The notes beneath the pieces are model-generated. The model was given only the letters and a program-made list of their open reading frames with translations. It searched no databases and had not been told where the DNA came from. From Treponema sp. (GTDB lineage Bacteria > Spirochaetota > Spirochaetia > Treponematales > Treponemataceae): a DNA stretch of 5,770 bases. Below, one piece after another: positions 5,631 through 5,770 of this stretch; positions within the stretch are counted from its first letter, which is position 1, and each line of letters opens with the position of its first letter. The position numbers and the translations under genes are program-made. The DNA lies in assembly GCA_012513125.1 (NCBI GenBank), contig JAAZCS010000095.1:1-5770 (forward strand), read 5' to 3'.

Positions 5631-5770
5631 ATGTCAAGATTTATTTCAAAAACATCAATTGAATCTATTAGAGACGCTGCAGATATTGTTTCCATTATAG
5701 GTGAATACACAAAACTGGAACGTCGTGGCGGAAACGATTGGTGGGGATGTTGTCCTTTTCATAATGAAAA
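5631..5770 (+). CDS. dnaG: DNA primase DnaG, 5' part only
   Basis: The first 46 codons are present and the gene runs off the window. The reading begins MSRFISKTSIESIRDAADIV, then SIIGEYTKLERRGG and WWGCCPFHNEK, the start of the CHC2 zinc-binding domain of bacterial primase. Cys41 and His44 in CPFH are the first two zinc ligands; the other two lie beyond the window. DnaG makes RNA primers at the replication fork. The ATG is 6 bases after the mltG stop without a clear ribosome binding site (only an AAAAAG run ending at 5621), so it probably relies on co-translation. Downstream, many bacteria carry rpoD, which cannot be checked here. Confidence 0.95.
   Translation, partial: MSRFISKTSIESIRDAADIVSIIGEYTKLERRGGNDWWGCCPFHNE

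Noticed and set aside
1..5770. Search for CRISPR arrays, insertion sequences, long direct or inverted repeats and att sites
   Set aside because: By eye, no regularly spaced repeats, transposase motifs or terminal repeats were seen; the tRNA 3' ends are not repeated elsewhere in the window, so there is no sign of integration.

Overview
The window is a compact, AT-rich bacterial chromosome segment (roughly 30% G+C by eye) with every gene on the + strand. It holds seven complete protein genes, the first 46 codons of an eighth and two tRNA genes. The tRNAs do not encode CCA, TTG starts are used twice, and the protein set and order (GT5 glycogen synthase, tRNA-Thr/tRNA-Tyr, YkgJ-type Cys-cluster protein, metallo-beta-lactamase-fold hydrolase, small ORF, MltG, DnaG) remind me of low-GC spirochaetes of the Treponema kind. 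That assignment is an impression from gene content, not a proven identity.

Left block (about 1-2696): an SPFH/band 7-like membrane-anchored protein, a monofunctional AroH-type chorismate mutase and a GT5 glycogen/starch synthase homologue. The first two overlap by ATGA, and glgA starts 10 bases after aroH, so they look like one transcription unit. The window may open with the last codons of another gene upstream. No intrinsic terminator is visible after glgA.

Middle block (2697-2970): a sigma-70-like promoter, a short leader with a perfect hairpin capped by GCAA, tRNA-Thr(UGU), tRNA-Tyr(GUA) and a clear Rho-independent terminator. The tRNA-Thr has two oddities: C at position 55 and a U-U mismatch at 29-41.

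Right block (2975-5770): ykgJ-like, MBL-fold hydrolase, an unrecognised 63-aa protein, mltG and dnaG. They are joined by gaps of 9 and 6 bases and two 4-base overlaps (TTGA, ATGA), which suggests one operon with translational coupling. The first gene starts only 4 bases after the terminator T-run and has no ribosome binding site, so how this operon is expressed is not obvious. MltG links it to peptidoglycan synthesis and DnaG to replication.

The content is mostly housekeeping and I see no clear new defence, mobile or biosynthetic system. The points most worth following up are the glycogen synthase with Glu in place of the N-terminal sugar-nucleotide lysine, the atypical tRNA-Thr, the leader hairpin, the terminator/start junction and the coupled 63-aa orphan protein.
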